30,130 bases of DNA from Bacilli bacterium (GTDB taxonomy: Bacteria > Bacillota_I > Bacilli_A > RF39 > UBA660). Shown in pieces: positions 1 to 10,206 of this stretch. A model generated the notes under the pieces. That model saw only the letters and a program-made list of their open reading frames with translations. It ran no database searches and had not been told where the DNA came from. The position numbers and the translations under genes were made by a program. The stretch spans positions 1 to 30,130 of the forward strand of contig JAFWRK010000067.1 in assembly GCA_017519965.1 (NCBI GenBank), read 5' to 3'. Every line of letters begins with the position of its first letter. Position 1 is the stretch's first letter.

Positions 1-134
1 ATACCTTTCTTTTTATCGCATAAAACAACAACTGAATCACCGGGTTTAATATCAAACATATCTCTTGCTTCTTTAGGAATTACTATTTGTCCTTTTTCTC
101 CAACTTTAGCAATACCTACGAATTTATCTTTCAT
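1..134 (-). CDS. AbrB/SpoVT-type DNA-binding protein, N-terminal part (runs off the window)
   Basis: The 44 visible residues begin MKDKFVGIAKVGEKGQIVIP and continue with KEARDMFDIKPGDSVVVL. This is the swapped-hairpin AbrB/MazE/SpoVT fold signature (GQIVIPKEAR followed by [I/L]xxGD). Such proteins are dimeric transcriptional regulators, often autoregulated or antitoxin-like. The start is fixed by an AAAGGAGG ribosome binding site just upstream, at about 140-147. The 3' end lies beyond the window, so total length and any partner gene (toxin or transporter) cannot be seen. The gene has its own promoter and a palindromic operator at its transcription start. The family call is solid; the specific role is unknown. 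Confidence 0.85.
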   Translation of the reverse strand, partial: MKDKFVGIAKVGEKGQIVIPKEARDMFDIKPGDSVVVLCDKKKG

Positions 135-148
135 ATTCGCCTCCTTTA

Positions 149-176
149 AGTATGACTAGTCATACTTTTCATACTT
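149..176 (-). promoter_or_regulatory. Palindromic operator over the transcription start of the AbrB-type gene
   Basis: A perfect 18-bp palindrome, AGTATGACTAGTCATACT, occupies 149-166. A third copy of the half-site AAGTATGA lies at 169-176, directly next to the -10 box. The three half-sites cover the expected +1 region between promoter and ribosome binding site, as expected for an autoregulatory operator. That the downstream AbrB-type protein binds here is inferred. Confidence 0.65.
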
Positions 177-177
177 A

Positions 178-206
178 ATTATATACTAACTTTATATAAA
201 TGTAAA
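178..206 (-). promoter_or_regulatory. Promoter of the AbrB-type regulator
   Basis: Read on the minus strand, a -35 box TTTACA (201-206) is followed after exactly 17 bp by a perfect -10 box TATAAT (178-183). The ribosome binding site lies about 30 bp further on. This is a strong vegetative (SigA-type) promoter. Confidence 0.8.
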
Positions 207-239
207 GCATCGCAATATTACTACTTTATGATCAAAAAA

Positions 240-264
240 ACTATTCAAAATATCTTTGAATAGT
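240..264. terminator. Bidirectional Rho-independent terminator
   Basis: A 10-bp stem ACTATTCAAA / TTTGAATAGT has a 5-nt loop. It is followed by CTTTTT on the + strand and by seven T's on the minus strand. On the minus strand it would end transcripts coming from ligA and the SEC-C remnant before the AbrB promoter. Confidence 0.75.
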
Positions 265-358
265 CTTTTTAATCATTTTTCAGGGTATCTAAAAGGTATC
301 TAATTCCTAATTTTTCCTGTTTTTTACTATCTCAATTTTCGCAAACCGTTGATATTAC

Positions 359-410
359 TTACTTTCCGTGGCATTGCTTATATTTGTGACCAGAGCCACA
401 TGGGTACTTG

Positions 411-412
<2 letters not shown>
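359..412 (-). pseudogene. Orphan SEC-C zinc-binding tail
   Basis: Immediately past the ligA stop, in the +1 frame relative to ligA, the minus strand encodes NKYPCGSGHKYKQCHGK and then TAA. This is recognisably the SEC-C motif found at the C-terminus of SecA and of many small proteins (CGSGxKYKxCHG; the first Cys of the usual C-x-C is replaced by Tyr). No gene body for it is present: upstream, the same frame lies inside ligA and has no plausible start. It could be a displaced gene 3' end, such as an integration scar, or a lost LigA extension. A direct repeat of GGTATCTA (about 284-302) lies just beyond it. Confidence 0.6.
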
Positions 413-3421
<3,009 letters not shown>

Positions 3422-3457
3422 AGTATCACTCCAATTAATAGTATACCAAAAAATAAA

Positions 3458-3478
3458 AAGAAGTACACAGTACTTCTT
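3458..3478 (-). terminator. Rho-independent terminator after the second HExxH gene
   Basis: A 9-bp stem AAGAAGTAC / GTACTTCTT with a 3-nt loop overlaps the stop codon of the 3477-4580 gene. On the minus strand it is followed by the T-rich run TTTTTATTTTTT. Confidence 0.7.
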
Positions 3479-4580
3479 ATTTTATGTTGTTATTAATTGG
3501 TTTTTCTTCAGATTTAAACATATCTTCTAATTGAGTTCTATTATCAATATCTGGTTTAAATTTACTATGGACATTTTCTTTACTTATTACTTGTTTTACA
3601 TCTTTATCATGTATTGCATAATAGTTATCTGTTTCTTCAATAACTGCATCATCTGTAAAATTCATATCAAAGTCTAAATATGATTCAATATTAAGAAATA
3701 CTTTTTTATCAAACTCATCTTTAGTTAATTGCCCTAGTTGTAATTGTAATTCTAGTTTATTTAAGTAAATATCACATATTTTTTCTTTTGCTTTATCTAA
3801 TTTCTCATATCTTTTTTCTATTCTTTTTTCTCTATGTGATTCATCTATAGTACTAATTAAATCTATTACTGAATCAAGATCTTTTTCATAATAATTTATA
3901 TATTTTATTAAACTATAAAGATCTGCTTCAAAATATAATTTATCCATATTATCTTTTTCTACTATTCTTTGTAAGCCTGATACAATTGGAAAAATATCAC
4001 TATAATCTGTTTTACCATCTGATTTAGAAAATTCATTTTCATTTAATTTCTCAGTGTAGCCTTCATCTAGCATACTACCAATAAAATGATGTTTTCCTTG
4101 TTTATCTATTACTTCTTGTCTAAAGCCAGAAAACATTTCATTTTTTCTACTAGCCATATGAAGTAATTCATGCATTAAAGCTGATTTTAATGATTCATCA
4201 CTAACATGTGAATAGTTAGTCTCTAATGTAATTTTATTTTCAGTAGAATCATATAAACCTTCTGATACATTTCCATGAAGTTCTCTTAATGTTTGTTCAA
4301 AAAATGTATAGAATTCTTCTTCTATTTCTAGTGTTTTTATATTTCTATTGAACTGTTCTTTATATTGCGGATACTTCTCATCCATTATTTTACTAAACTC
4401 TTCTATTATTTCATTGTAGTTTTGTTTGAATTTTAAGTATTCAGTTACATTACACTCTTCATTTTCTAGACTAGGAGATTTAAAGATTATTCTACCTTTT
4501 TTTCCACTTTCAACAATATATTGATTTTCACTAATATTACTTAATAATTCTTCATAATCAAATTTTCTAAATACACTCAT
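3477..4580 (-). CDS. HExxH metallopeptidase-like protein (second of two tandem paralogues)
   Basis: A protein of 367 residues with no signal peptide. MHELLHMASR (His137, Glu138, His141) is followed 32 residues later by LDEGYTEKL (Glu173). This HExxH plus (N/D)EGxT pattern matches the downstream neighbour. An N-terminal part with (N)VTEYLKFKQNYNEIIEEF resembles the neighbour's DITKYLKFNNYNEWVEEF, so the two are diverged duplicates rather than a chance motif match. The C-terminal third is rich in Lys and Glu and probably helical. A terminator separates it from its paralogue, so the two are probably transcribed separately or with partial read-through. Function unknown; a zinc-dependent hydrolase is the best inference. 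Confidence 0.8.
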   Translation of the reverse strand: MSVFRKFDYEELLSNISENQYIVESGKKGRIIFKSPSLENEECNVTEYLKFKQNYNEIIEEFSKIMDEKYPQYKEQFNRNIKTLEIEEEFYTFFEQTLRELHGNVSEGLYDSTENKITLETNYSHVSDESLKSALMHELLHMASRKNEMFSGFRQEVIDKQGKHHFIGSMLDEGYTEKLNENEFSKSDGKTDYSDIFPIVSGLQRIVEKDNMDKLYFEADLYSLIKYINYYEKDLDSVIDLISTIDESHREKRIEKRYEKLDKAKEKICDIYLNKLELQLQLGQLTKDEFDKKVFLNIESYLDFDMNFTDDAVIEETDNYYAIHDKDVKQVISKENVHSKFKPDIDNRTQLEDMFKSEEKPINNNIK

Positions 4581-4617
4581 ATTATTACCTCTATTTTATT
4601 ACATTATAGCAAAGAAA

Positions 4618-4644
4618 AAATAGAAGTACAATGTACTTCTATTT
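4618..4644 (-). terminator. Rho-independent terminator of the nucleotidyltransferase genes
   Basis: The arms AAATAGAAGTACA and TGTACTTCTATTT are complementary and flank one base, so the real loop uses a few inner bases. On the minus strand they are followed by TTTTTC. The stop codon of the 4639-5556 gene lies inside the stem. Confidence 0.7.
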
Positions 4645-5556
4645 CCATAAGTTATTTGGATACTTTTTAGTTAATACTAATTCTTTAATAGAATCTTTAA
4701 CTAAGTTAGCATCTTCTTTGTATGTTACTCCATACCATTTAGATGTAGTTGGCTCTACTATGACAGATGCATAATCTTCTTTAATTGCATTAAAAATAGC
4801 ATCTGGTATAAAGAATTCAACTTTACTTAAATCTTCTTTATTCTTTTCTAAGAATTTATGAAACTCTTTTTCAAGATGTGGGAAGAATGTTGGAGTAAAT
4901 AATAATAAATTCATAGATACTATAGCATCTTCATCTATTTCAAAGGATTCTACTTCATTACTTAATGGAGTAGCAATGATTGTATCATTATTTTTTTCTA
5001 TTGAACATTCTGTAATTTCTACTAGTTTATTATTTTCTACTTTACATAGTCCTCTTTTTACTGAACCATTTTCTGTTAAAGTGTTTTTAACTTGATATCC
5101 TACCATAGCATATTCATATGGTGGAGTTGTTTTCAAATTATCTAATATTTCAGATGCCTTTTTATATGAATCATTTCCATAGAAATCATCTGCATTTATT
5201 ACTGCGAATGGTTCATGAATTTTATCCTTAGCACATAGAATTGCATAACCAGTACCTAAAGGTTTAGTTCTATCTTTTAATAAGTCTAAATATTCTTCTG
5301 GTACTAAGTCATTATTTTGAAATACATATTCTGTTTTAATATATGGCTCTACTCTAGATCCTATAGTACTTTTAAATATTTCATAATTTTCTTCTTTTAT
5401 TATAAATATAACTTTATTAAATCCTGCTTGTTTAGCATCATATATTGAATAATCAATTATGAATTCTCCATTAGGACCTATAGGTTCAATTTGTTTTAAT
5501 CCACCAAATCTACTACCCATTCCAGCAGCCATTATTAATAGGGTTTTATTATTCAT
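4639..5556 (-). CDS. NDP-sugar-type nucleotidyltransferase (second of a tandem pair)
   Basis: About 305 residues. The N-terminal signature MAAGMGSRFGGLKQ is the GxGxR(x)n-K nucleotide-binding loop of the GT-A-like nucleotidyltransferases (GalU/RfbA/MobA superfamily). It is followed by GPNGEFIIDYSIYDA and the metal-binding FAVINADDFYG. Such enzymes activate a phosphorylated sugar or polyol with an NTP; the substrate cannot be read from sequence. I prefer the ATG at 5556 (MNNKTLLIMAAG) to an upstream in-frame ATG at 5574, because GAAGAGGA sits 6 bp before it and it lies 2 bp after the stop of the upstream paralogue. The two genes form an operon and are clearly duplicated copies. Confidence 0.88.
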   Translation of the reverse strand: MNNKTLLIMAAGMGSRFGGLKQIEPIGPNGEFIIDYSIYDAKQAGFNKVIFIIKEENYEIFKSTIGSRVEPYIKTEYVFQNNDLVPEEYLDLLKDRTKPLGTGYAILCAKDKIHEPFAVINADDFYGNDSYKKASEILDNLKTTPPYEYAMVGYQVKNTLTENGSVKRGLCKVENNKLVEITECSIEKNNDTIIATPLSNEVESFEIDEDAIVSMNLLLFTPTFFPHLEKEFHKFLEKNKEDLSKVEFFIPDAIFNAIKEDYASVIVEPTTSKWYGVTYKEDANLVKDSIKELVLTKKYPNNLWK

Positions 5557-5558
5557 TA

Positions 5559-6476
5559 TTATTCCTCTTCCCATAAATTATTTGGATATTCATGTGAATC
5601 TACCATTTCTTTTAATGCTTTTTTAACCCCTTCTGCATCTTCTTTATAAGTTACTCCATACCATGAAGCTGTTGTTTTAATAACTTTAGTTTTAACTTTA
5701 TCTTGTTTTATTAAATCAAATAATAAGATTGGTATTAAGTATTCTGCTTTTTCTAAATTATTCTTGTTATTATCAAAGAATACTTTAAAGTTTTCTTCAA
5801 TATGATCAAATATTGTAGTATCAAAACATAACATATTCATTGATACTGTATCGTCTTCAGCTACTTCGAAAGCTGGATCTCCACATAATGGAGTTGCGAT
5901 AATCTTATCTCCAACTCTTTCTACTGATGATTCATCTAATCTTAATAAATGATCATCTTCTACTGCACATACTCCTCTTTTTACAGCACCATTTTCAGTA
6001 ATTGTATTTTTAACTAAGTATCCGATTAATCCATATTGATTAGATCCTTCTTTACAATTTTTTAAGAATTCTGCTCCTTTAATATATGCATCTCTTCCAT
6101 AGAAATCATCTGCATTAATTATCATGAATGGTTCATGTACTTTGTCTTTACAACATAGCATTGCATGAGCTGTACCTAATGGTTTAACTCTATCTTCTGG
6201 TAATGTACAACCTTCTGGTAAATTATCATTCTTTTGGAAACAATATTCTACCTTAATATGTGGTTCTACTCTTGCTCCTATAGTTTCTTTAAATACATCA
6301 TAATTTTCTTCCTTAATTAAGAAAACTATTTTTGTAAATCCTGCTTTTATGGCATCATATACTGAATAATCAATTATGAATTCTCCATTAGGTCCGAATG
6401 GGGTTATTTGTTTTAGTCCGCCAAATCTGCTACCCATTCCAGCAGCTAATATAACCAATGTAATATCTTTATTCAT
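5559..6476 (-). CDS. NDP-sugar-type nucleotidyltransferase (first of a tandem pair)
   Basis: A protein of 305 residues. It carries the same signature blocks as its downstream copy: LAAGMGSRFGGLKQ, GPNGEFIIDYSVYDA, MIINADDFYG and the C-terminal SWYGVTYKEDA. The paired aspartates in NADDFYG are the expected metal ligands. The protein is cytoplasmic, with no membrane segment. The ribosome binding site is AAGGAGG. The stop codon is followed after 2 bp by the start of the second copy, so they are translated from one message. Possible roles include making NDP-sugars for envelope polymers or activating another phosphorylated metabolite; nothing nearby (helicase, ligase) settles which. Confidence 0.88.
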   Translation of the reverse strand: MNKDITLVILAAGMGSRFGGLKQITPFGPNGEFIIDYSVYDAIKAGFTKIVFLIKEENYDVFKETIGARVEPHIKVEYCFQKNDNLPEGCTLPEDRVKPLGTAHAMLCCKDKVHEPFMIINADDFYGRDAYIKGAEFLKNCKEGSNQYGLIGYLVKNTITENGAVKRGVCAVEDDHLLRLDESSVERVGDKIIATPLCGDPAFEVAEDDTVSMNMLCFDTTIFDHIEENFKVFFDNNKNNLEKAEYLIPILLFDLIKQDKVKTKVIKTTASWYGVTYKEDAEGVKKALKEMVDSHEYPNNLWEEE

Positions 6477-6491
6477 TTTATCCTCCTTAGA

Positions 6492-8603
6492 TTAATTATT
6501 TATTTTAGATAATTTTTTATGGTTTTTCATAAGTTTTTTAACTCCATGTGGTAATTTAAATGCAACACTAACTAGTGTGTTTGTTACTTCTACTACTTTA
6601 CCTGCTCCAAATGATTCATGGTATACATAGTCTCCAACTTGAAAGTCTACATCTTCTTCTCTAAACATTTCATTTACTTCTATTTTTGGTTCTTCTTGTT
6701 TAAGCTCTTCTTTTGCATTTGTCTCTAATAAGTTAGGATTTATTTCTCCTATAAATCTACTTACTGGATTTACTTGTTCCTTACCAAATAGAGTTCTATG
6801 TCTTGCATTTACTAGATGTAAATCATCTTTTGCTCTTGTTATGGCTACATAAGCTAGTCTTCTTTCTTCTTCTAACTCACTATTATCCATTAATGAGTTA
6901 ATATGTGGAAATATTCCTTCTTCTAAGCCCACAACAAATACATGATCAAACTCTAATCCTTTTACAGAATGGATGGTCATTAAACTTATTTTATTAGGAT
7001 CATCTTTATATTCTTCTACATCACTAACTAAACTTACTTCTAATAAGAATTCTTCTAGTGATATTAAGCCATCTCTTTCTTCAAATGACTTAGTGATAGA
7101 CTTAAATTCTTCTAAGTTTTCTAGTCTTATTTCTGATTCTAAAGTCTTTTCACTTTCTAACTCTTGTTTCATACCTGTTGCTTCTATTACCTTATCAATT
7201 AATTCGGTTAATGTCAAATCTTCCTTCATAGCAGTAAGTTTTTCAATTAGTTTTTTAAACTCTAATTCTTTACCACTAGTTATTGCATCATAGATACTAC
7301 TACCTTGTTCATCTGCTTTTATTGTAAGGTTTTCTATAGTCTTTAGACCTATTCCTCTTTTTGGTGTATTAATGACTCTTAATAATGATACATTATCTTT
7401 TGGATTATGTATTAATCTTAAATATGCCATCAGATCTTTGATTTCTTTTCTAGAATAGAATGTAAAACTACCAATTACTTTATATGGTAAGTTTTCTTTT
7501 AACATTTCTTCTTCTAAGACACGTGATTGGGCATTAGTACGATATAGTATTGCTATATCTTGATACTTAACATCTCTATTTACTAATTCTTTTATTTTTC
7601 TTATTACGTATTGAGCTTCATCTCTTTCATTGAAGGCTCTATAATATTTTATCTTTTCTCCTTCTCCTCTAGAAGTCCAAAGATTTTTATCTTTCTTTTG
7701 TTTATTATTTTTTATAACTTGATTTGCAGCATCTAAGATGTTACTTGTGGATCGATAATTTTCCTCTAATAAAATAGTTTTAGCATCTTTATAATCTTTT
7801 TCAAAGTTTAAAATGTTTTTATAGTTAGCTCCTCTAAAACTATATATACTTTGTGAATCATCTCCAACACAAGTTATTAGTCTACTTTTAGCACTAATTA
7901 ATTTAGTTAGGATATATTGTGCTTCATTTGTATCTTGATATTCATCTATTAATAAATACTCATATTGAGTTTGATACTTTTCTAATACGTCTGGATTATT
8001 TCTAAATAATTCTATAGGAAGTATTAATAAATCATCAAAATCAACTGAGTTATTACTCTTTAATTTTTTATTATATTTCTCATATATTTCTACTACTTTT
8101 TGTTCATAATCACTAGCTGCAAATCTTGAGTAATCTTTAGGCATCATTAGTTCATTTTTACAACTACTTATTTTATTTCTAATTGCTCTAGGATTATAAT
8201 CTTTTGGATCTAAATTCATATCTTTAATTATTTTTTTAACTACTGATAATGAATCATCACTATCCATAATTACTAAGTTTGATTCATAACCTAATAATTT
8301 ATAATTATCTCTTAGTAACTTTAATCCAAAACTATGGAATGTTGATACTTGTATTTTTTTAGCTACACTACCAATTAATCCATCTATTCTGTCTTTCATT
8401 TCTTTTGCTGCTTTATTAGTAAATGTAATAGCTAGAATACTATATGGAGAGACATTCATTTCTTCAATTAAATAAGCAATTTTGGTGGTTAAAGTCTTAG
8501 TTTTACCTGCTCCTGCACCTGCTATTATTAATAGAGGTCCATCATTATATAATACTGCTTCTCTTTGCTTATCATTAAGTCCGTTTAAATTCATATGTAC
8601 CAC
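6492..8603 (-). CDS. pcrA: ATP-dependent 3'-5' DNA helicase PcrA (UvrD/Rep family)
   Basis: PcrA is the essential superfamily 1A helicase used in repair, rolling-circle replication and removal of recombination or transcription blocks. All motifs are present in order: Walker A AGAGAGKTKT (about 28-37), the TFHSFG region, LLIDEYQDTN (motif II), GDDSQSIYSFRGA (III), LEENYRS (IV), MTIHSVKGLEFDHVFV (V) and YVAITRAKDDL (VI). The C-terminal DYVYHESFGAGKVVEV segment is the usual Tudor-like RNA polymerase-binding tail. Length of about 700 is normal. The start is either GTG at 8603 (behind AGAGGAAAGA) or the ATG three codons on at 8594. The downstream nucleotidyltransferase pair is on the other side of a short gap. 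Confidence 0.97.
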   Translation of the reverse strand: MVHMNLNGLNDKQREAVLYNDGPLLIIAGAGAGKTKTLTTKIAYLIEEMNVSPYSILAITFTNKAAKEMKDRIDGLIGSVAKKIQVSTFHSFGLKLLRDNYKLLGYESNLVIMDSDDSLSVVKKIIKDMNLDPKDYNPRAIRNKISSCKNELMMPKDYSRFAASDYEQKVVEIYEKYNKKLKSNNSVDFDDLLILPIELFRNNPDVLEKYQTQYEYLLIDEYQDTNEAQYILTKLISAKSRLITCVGDDSQSIYSFRGANYKNILNFEKDYKDAKTILLEENYRSTSNILDAANQVIKNNKQKKDKNLWTSRGEGEKIKYYRAFNERDEAQYVIRKIKELVNRDVKYQDIAILYRTNAQSRVLEEEMLKENLPYKVIGSFTFYSRKEIKDLMAYLRLIHNPKDNVSLLRVINTPKRGIGLKTIENLTIKADEQGSSIYDAITSGKELEFKKLIEKLTAMKEDLTLTELIDKVIEATGMKQELESEKTLESEIRLENLEEFKSITKSFEERDGLISLEEFLLEVSLVSDVEEYKDDPNKISLMTIHSVKGLEFDHVFVVGLEEGIFPHINSLMDNSELEEERRLAYVAITRAKDDLHLVNARHRTLFGKEQVNPVSRFIGEINPNLLETNAKEELKQEEPKIEVNEMFREEDVDFQVGDYVYHESFGAGKVVEVTNTLVSVAFKLPHGVKKLMKNHKKLSKINN

Positions 8604-8652
8604 TCTTTCCTCTTCCCATTATATCTTATTTTATAATTTAAGGCAAAAAAAA

Positions 8653-8674
8653 GTGTAAGGCTATTACCTTACAC
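8653..8674 (-). terminator. Rho-independent terminator of the adhesin-sortase cluster
   Basis: An 8-bp GC-containing stem GTGTAAGG / CCTTACAC with a 6-nt loop overlaps the stop codon of the 8664-9521 gene. Eight T's follow on the minus strand. Confidence 0.85.
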
Positions 8675-9521
8675 CATATAATTCTTGTAATTCTCGGAAC
8701 TTTGCTAATTCCTTTTCTTTCTTTTCTTGTTTAGTTTCTACTACTTTAGTAACAACTTTTTCTGGTTTCTTTTCTTGTTTATTTTTAAGTACTTCTAATA
8801 GGTATTTATAATCTTCTAAAGTAAATAAGTTATCATATTTTTCAAGTTCTGCTCCAGTATTTATTGTATTAGCATACATTGGCATTGTTTTAATCATTAC
8901 TGGTTCTTCTTGATAATCTTTTTTCTTCTTAATAACTTTAGGTAATTTATTATTTCTAGTTAAATATACCATAATAGCTTTATATAGAACTAAGAATATT
9001 ATCCATACTATAAATATTAAACTACTTAATTCTATTACTGCTTGAGCACTTTTATTACCATATATAGATGCTTGATTAAATACATCTAATTTTTGTTTAT
9101 TAATAATATCTAATAATACTACTAATAAGTAATTAATAATTATATATATTATAATATTTACATTTTTTATTATGTTAGTACTTTTAAAACTAAATACACT
9201 GTACCATAGTATTATATTCATTATAAATATTGCGAATAAGTATATTGCTAAGTTAGGAAAATATATTACTTTGAATAAGTTGTTCATTAGATATGTTACC
9301 ATAGTGCTAAATGAATCTTTATATAATACTATGATACATGCAAAGATAAATATATATATTAATATAAATAATCTTCTACTTGTTTTAACATTTAATTTGT
9401 TTGTTGTAATAAGTACTAATCCAAAAAATATTAATAACATTATTGCTACTAGAAATACTATTGAAGATTTTGACACTTCAAAAATTATTGCTAATTTTTC
9501 TAGTAAAGATAGAGTTGCCAT
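8664..9521 (-). CDS. Multi-spanning membrane protein with a charged cytoplasmic tail, function unknown
   Basis: A protein of 285 residues. The first about 190 residues contain five or six hydrophobic segments, for example IVFLVAIMLLIFFGLVLI, FILIYIFIFACIIVLY, AIYLFAIFIMNIILWYSV, IIIYIIINYLLVVLLDII and IVWIIFLVLYKAIMVYL. These are followed by a Lys/Glu-rich, probably coiled tail (EKKPEKVVTKVVETKQEKKEKELAK). It is the last gene of the adhesin-sortase cluster, 25 bp after the sortase stop and before a strong terminator. A role in assembling or anchoring the surface protein is inferred from this position only. No family recognised. Confidence 0.75.
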   Translation of the reverse strand: MATLSLLEKLAIIFEVSKSSIVFLVAIMLLIFFGLVLITTNKLNVKTSRRLFILIYIFIFACIIVLYKDSFSTMVTYLMNNLFKVIYFPNLAIYLFAIFIMNIILWYSVFSFKSTNIIKNVNIIIYIIINYLLVVLLDIINKQKLDVFNQASIYGNKSAQAVIELSSLIFIVWIIFLVLYKAIMVYLTRNNKLPKVIKKKKDYQEEPVMIKTMPMYANTINTGAELEKYDNLFTLEDYKYLLEVLKNKQEKKPEKVVTKVVETKQEKKEKELAKFRELQELYGVR

Positions 9522-9546
9522 AAATCTTCACCCCCATTTTTCCTTT

Positions 9547-10206
9547 TTATTTTACTTCTGTTAATTCTGCTATATATACTGTTTGTGTTTTTGAATCATT
9601 ATTTGTACATGTTACTAGAGTTAATGTTGTTTCATTATAATTTCTATATATAGCAATTGTTCCTGTTTTTTCTTGTTTATATATTTTTTTAATATTATAT
9701 GTATATTCTTTTTCATTGTAAGTAACAATTACATTGTCACCTATTACTAATTTATATAAGTCATTAAAGAATGCTTTCCATCCTGTTCCAGAATGGGCAG
9801 CTATTATGAAGTTACCTTTTTCTACATCAGGATATGATGACCCTTTAACTATATATATGTTTTTTTCTACATCATTTTCTTTAGAATCTTCTCTAAAGAA
9901 TCCTTTTTTTAGATTTATCTTCGGTATAGATAAATACCCGATATATGTTTCATTTACTTCATTAGTTATATCTTCTTTGGACCCTGTTTCTTCTTTTTTA
10001 GTTTCTTTTTCTTCTACTACTTCAGCTTTGTTATCTTCTTCTTTATAGATTAACTTAGCCATAGAATCGTATGTTTCTACCTTCATTGTTTGAATGTAGT
10101 TATAAGAAAGAAAGAATCCTCCAATCATTATGACTAGAGAGCCAATTACGGCTGTCAAGTTAGGAGAGATTCTTTTAGTTCTTTTATTATTTAGCTTTTT
10201 TACCAT
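9547..10206 (-). CDS. Membrane-anchored sortase lacking an obvious catalytic arginine
   Basis: Sortases cleave a C-terminal sorting motif and join the protein to the cell wall or to a pilin. This one has 219 residues: a short basic N-terminus, one membrane anchor (about 18-35), an acidic linker and the sortase barrel from about residue 88. His138 (AAHSGTG) and Cys200 (TLVTCTNN) are in place. The usual Arg a few residues after the Cys is absent: the stretch TNNDSKTQTVYIAEL has only Lys206 and Gln208. I place the start at ATG 10206 rather than the in-frame TTG at 10218. It overlaps the end of the adhesin gene by 20 bp with no clear ribosome binding site, suggesting translational coupling. Its likely substrate is the adjacent adhesin. 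Confidence 0.88.
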   Translation of the reverse strand: MVKKLNNKRTKRISPNLTAVIGSLVIMIGGFFLSYNYIQTMKVETYDSMAKLIYKEEDNKAEVVEEKETKKEETGSKEDITNEVNETYIGYLSIPKINLKKGFFREDSKENDVEKNIYIVKGSSYPDVEKGNFIIAAHSGTGWKAFFNDLYKLVIGDNVIVTYNEKEYTYNIKKIYKQEKTGTIAIYRNYNETTLTLVTCTNNDSKTQTVYIAELTEVK

